Shown: one piece after another, positions 61,036-64,000 of the stretch
Layout of the letters: the number at the start of each line of letters is the position of its first letter
Position numbering within the stretch: the first letter of the stretch is position 1
Assembly (NCBI RefSeq): GCF_047675955.1
Contig: NC_132923.1
Span: 92,067,137-92,131,136 of the forward strand
Reading direction: 5' to 3'
From: Chlorocebus sabaeus
Taxonomy: Eukaryota > Chordata > Mammalia > Primates > Cercopithecidae
DNA length: 64,000 bases
Position numbers and translations under genes: made by a program
Notes under the pieces: model-generated
Database searches by the model: none
Seen by the model: only the letters and a program-made list of their open reading frames with translations
What the model was told of the DNA's origin: nothing

Positions 61036-61349
61036 TTTGCTTTTTTTTTTTTTTTTTTTTTTTTTTTGAGACGGAGTCTCGCTCTGTCGCCCAGGCTGGA
61101 GTGCAGTGGCCGGATCTCAGCTCACTGCAAGCTCCGCCTCCCGGGTTCACGCCATTCTCCTGCCTCAGCCTCTCGAGTAGCTGGGACTACAGGTGCCCGC
61201 CACCTCGCCCGGCTAGTTTTTTGTATTTTTTAGTAGAGACGGGGTTTCACCGTGTTAGCCACGATGGTCTCGATCTCCTGACCTCGTGATCCGCCCGTCT
61301 CGGCCTCCCAAAGTGCTGGGATTACAGGCTTGAGCCACCGCGCCCGGCC
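61036..61349 (-). mobile_element. AluY, cercopithecid type
   Basis: Near consensus, ends gcgcccggcc; T-rich head preceded by (TTTTC)n. Confidence 0.92.
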
Positions 61350-61611
61350 TAAAAATGAGCTAGGCAGAGGCTGTTGATGAGGGTAGAGGTGGGTAAGTCT
61401 CAGAGGGCCTTGTGTATCCAACTTAAAAACCAGGATCCAGCACTGTTTGGTCTGGGGCAGGTTAGCAGGACATGAGGAAAAGGTCTCTGCCTCCTCATTT
61501 CTCAAGGACTGTCTGGCTTGGAAGGCTTGGGAGGCAAGAGTGGACCAGTAGTAGGAAACCAAAGAGAACAGATTCAGATTTTCATAGTAACAGCAGCCCA
61601 AGCCAATCACC

Positions 61612-61805
61612 CACAGTGCTCTAGGCCGTAGGCATTGTTTCTGTGAATACTCAAAATTGCCCCATGAGGTTAGGCATTCTTGATCCTGCTTTGCAGAGGA
61701 GGAAACTGAGGTTCAGAGAGATAGGTAACTTGCACAGTTACAGAGAGCTAGGATTCAGACCCAGGTTTGTCCAGCTCCCAAGCCTGTGCTCCTAATCACC
61801 TCTCT
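61612..61805 (-). mobile_element. MIR
   Basis: gaggaaactgaggttcagag, aggtaacttgcacagttac, gggattcagacccaggt-like: good reverse MIR. Confidence 0.7.
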
Positions 61806-61822
61806 GTGCTTCCTCTCTTTAG

Positions 61823-61940
61823 GAAACTTGCAGAAGAGAACCAGCTCACAGTGCGGGGGGAGGAGCTTCCCAAAGCAAGACAGAGGCAGGACCACCACTC
61901 TAGGGATTTTTCAGTATTCACTTACCTCAGCACTGGGACG
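61823..61940 (+). other. candidate non-annotated exon
   Basis: A strong pyrimidine tract with cag/tag-type acceptor (ctctcttttag-like, AG at 61821-61822) precedes 118 bases ending gggacg|gtaagt (donor at 61941). The stretch is unique and open in one frame. It could be an upstream exon of the next gene or only a chance pair of sites. Confidence 0.25.
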
Positions 61941-62007
61941 GTAAGTGAGCTGCCAATTCTCTTCCATTTTGAGGTCCTATTTCTTTGTTCTTTTCTTTCT
62001 TTCTTTC

Positions 62008-62295
62008 TTTCTCTGAGACAAAGTTTCACTCTTGTTGCCCAGGCTGGAGTGCAATGGCATTATCTCAGCTCACTGCAATCTCTGCCTCCCGAGTTCAAGC
62101 GATTCTCCTATCTCAGCTCCCAAGTAGCTGGGATTACAGGCTTGTGCCACCATGCTTAGCTAATTTTGTATTTTTAGTAGAGATGGGGTTTCTCCATGTT
62201 GGTCAGGCTGATCTCGAACTCCCGATCTCAGGTGATCTGCCTGCCTCTGCCTCCCAAAGTGCTGGGATTACAGGCATGAGCCACAGTGCGCGGCC
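62008..62295 (-). mobile_element. AluS-type element
   Basis: (TTTC)n head, reverse Alu. Confidence 0.86.
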
Positions 62296-62425
62296 CTTTT
62301 TTTTTTTTTTTGAGACAGAGTCTCGCTCTGTCACCCAAGCTGAAGTGCAGTGGCACAATCTCACAATCTTAGCTCACAGCAACCTCTCCCTCCCGGGTTC
62401 AAGGGATTCTCCCACTGAGATTCTC
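62296..62425 (-). mobile_element. Alu right-arm fragment
   Basis: Reverse right arm ending at ctcccactgag, where the next AluY inserted. Confidence 0.78.
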
Positions 62426-62432
62426 TTTCTTT

Positions 62433-62737
62433 TTTTTTTTTTTTTTTTTTTTTTTTGAGACGGAGTCTTGCTCTGTCGCCCAGGCTGGAGTGCAGTGGCC
62501 GGATCTCAGCTCACTGCAAGCTCCCCCTCCCGGGTTTATGCCATTCTCCTGCCTCAGCCTCCCGAGTAGCTGGGACTACAGGTGCCCGCCACCATGCCCA
62601 GCTAATTTTTTGTATTTTTTAGTAGAGACGGGGTTTCACCATGTTAGCCAGGATGGTCTCGATCTCCTGACCTTGTGATCCGCCCGTCTCGGCCTCCCAA
62701 AGTGCTGGGATTACAGGCTTGAGCCACCGCGCCCGGC
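62433..62737 (-). mobile_element. AluY, cercopithecid type, with target duplication
   Basis: GA(G/A)ATTCTCTTTCTTT before (62418) and after (62739). Confidence 0.9.
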
Positions 62738-62742
62738 CGAAA

Positions 62743-62808
62743 TTCTCTTTCTTTCTTTCTCTCTTTCTCTTTCTCTCTCTTTCTTTCTTTTTTCTTTTTT
62801 TTTTTTTC
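62743..62808. repeat. polypyrimidine (CTTT)n tract
   Basis: ctttctttctctctttctct-type run between two Alus. Confidence 0.85.
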
Positions 62809-63071
62809 CCAGGCCGCAGTGCAGTGGCATGAGCTCGACTCATTGCAACCTGCGCCTCCCCAGGTTCAAGCAATTCTCCTGCGTCAGCCTCCTACGTACC
62901 TGGAACTACAGGTTTGTGCCACCATGCCCAGCTAATTTTTATATTTTTAGTAGAGACAGGGTTTCACCATGTTGGGCCAGGCTAGTCTCGAACTCCTGAC
63001 CTCAAGTGATCCGACCGCCTCAAGGCTGCCCAAAGTGCTAGGATTACAGGCGTGAGCCACCTTGCCTGGCG
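62795..63071 (-). mobile_element. AluS-type element, head eroded
   Basis: Reverse Alu starting within the pyrimidine tract. Confidence 0.82.
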
Positions 63072-63379
63072 GTTCTATTTCTATTGGTGCCTTAGGTATT
63101 ACTTCCTCTATTTGTTAGATGAAGAAATTGAGGCCCAGAGGTGAAAGTGGCCACTCAATCCTGGGCACCCCTAGGAGTCAGGATGTTGGACACAGGGCTT
63201 AATGGGGCCTGCACTCCTAGGCCTGAGCTTCCAGATCTGTGGCTGTCAGCCCCGTGGCATGGACGGGGAAGAGCCTGACCAAGACCTCCAGACCCTGTAC
63301 AAGAAGCCTGGGAGTGTGGCCAGTGCACAGGATGGGTCCTGGAGCTCATGCCCTTGATAGGCCACTTCCAGTCTTGGAA

Positions 63380-63610
63380 GTCCATCAGCCCTAGCTTTGA
63401 ATCCTGCCTCCAACATGTTCTAGCTGTATGGCCGACTGCGAGCAAGTCATTTACCTCTTGGAGCCTCATCTGTGAAATGTGGATGATTGATTCCCTACCT
63501 TATGGGGCTATGATGAGGATTTAATGAGAGGATGACCTAGTAGTGCCCTTGGCATGGTGCCTGTCACTTAGTCAGTGCTCTGTGATCAGCAGCTGGTATT
63601 ATTGTAACAG
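63380..63610 (+). mobile_element. MIR
   Basis: tttgaatcctgcctccaac, gagcaagtcatttacctct, atctgtgaaatgtggatgat, ggatttaatgagaggatg: near-complete MIR. Confidence 0.7.
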
Positions 63611-64000
63611 TTTATCATGCATCTGTCTTCCCACCTGAAACGTGGGACAATAACTCCTGTCACACTGGCTTGAAGGACATGGTGTCGTCTGTGTGAGCTG
63701 TGGGGTCAGTATAGGTGGCAATTCTGTCACTCAAAGGCCAGCCCAGCCCTACAGGGGTAGGGAGACACACCCAGTTCCCAGCATCAGGGGAAGCTGGATG
63801 ACAGCTTCAATCCATCAATGATAGGCCTTAGTCCAGCCTAACTTTATGGACTGCAGAGGTACTTAAGTCTGTGGGGGGTGAAGTCTAGCCCAGTTCTTCC
63901 ACACGGGCTGCTGCCCAGACCAGGTAGGCAGGTATGGGATGGGGGTGAGAGTGCTCTGGGCCCTGGTAGTCTAGTTAATCAGCTTCCAGAGCAAGGCCCC
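63611..64000. other. unique end of window
   Basis: No exon seen. By synteny the promoter of BEST4 should lie just past the right edge; nothing here proves it. Confidence 0.4.

Noticed and set aside
63611..64000. BEST4 first exon
   Set aside because: Expected from synteny but no bestrophin coding motif is present; it should lie beyond the window.

Overview
This is primate nuclear DNA, most probably from an Old World monkey (macaque, baboon or a relative). Spliced genes with GT-AG introns sit in a dense Alu background. The youngest Alus carry the cercopithecid AluY pattern: 'actag(c/t)(c/t)gggc' in the middle, 'gagatccggccactgca' in the right arm, and 'caagcc' near the 5' end. No prokaryotic, viral or plasmid content was seen. 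Read 5'->3', the window is the reverse of human chromosome 1p34.1, and its gene order matches what I recall for that locus.

Layout. 1-2.5 kb: last intron, last coding exon and 3'UTR of EIF2B3 (+). 2.5-10.4 kb: intergenic, with Alus, MIRs, L2-like remnants and an RPS2 retropseudogene. 10.4-32.9 kb: PTCH2 (+), a CpG-island promoter and 22 coding exons (1203 codons plus stop); introns 2 and 19 are the Alu-rich ones. 34.6-35.0 kb: a U5 spliceosomal snRNA gene (+) with octamer/SPH enhancer, PSE and 3' box. 39.6-44.6 kb: BTBD19 (-), 8 coding exons (291 codons). 46.7-47.3 kb: DYNLT4/TCTEX1D4 (+), one uninterrupted coding exon (221 codons). 47.3-52.4 kb: PLK3 (-), 15 coding exons (647 codons), CpG-island promoter. 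52.9-64 kb: intergenic, mostly nested Alus with MIR/L2 remnants and microsatellites. From human gene order BEST4 should begin just beyond the right edge, but none of its coding sequence is seen here.

Functionally this is a mixed neighbourhood: translation initiation (EIF2B3), Hedgehog reception (PTCH2), splicing (U5), a BTB-domain protein (BTBD19), a dynein light chain (DYNLT4) and a stress/cell-cycle kinase (PLK3). They do not form one pathway. Local interactions are visible: DYNLT4 and PLK3 are convergent and their 3' ends should overlap, BTBD19 and DYNLT4 are divergent, and a perfect GLI site lies in the PTCH2 promoter, as expected for a Hedgehog-responsive gene.

The most notable item is the U5 gene: all promoter and terminator elements sit at proper spacing, loop I and the Sm site are intact, and the 3' stem has changed on both sides while staying fully paired. 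Others are a frameshifted PTCH2 C-terminus relative to remembered human PTCH2, a fused acceptor/donor junction in PLK3, a promoter-like CpG block at the 3' end of BTBD19, and serial retroposon insertions that reused one target site. I found no novel protein-coding system. All exon joins were checked by hand for GT-AG ends and frame continuity; Alu edges are accurate to roughly 5-20 bases.
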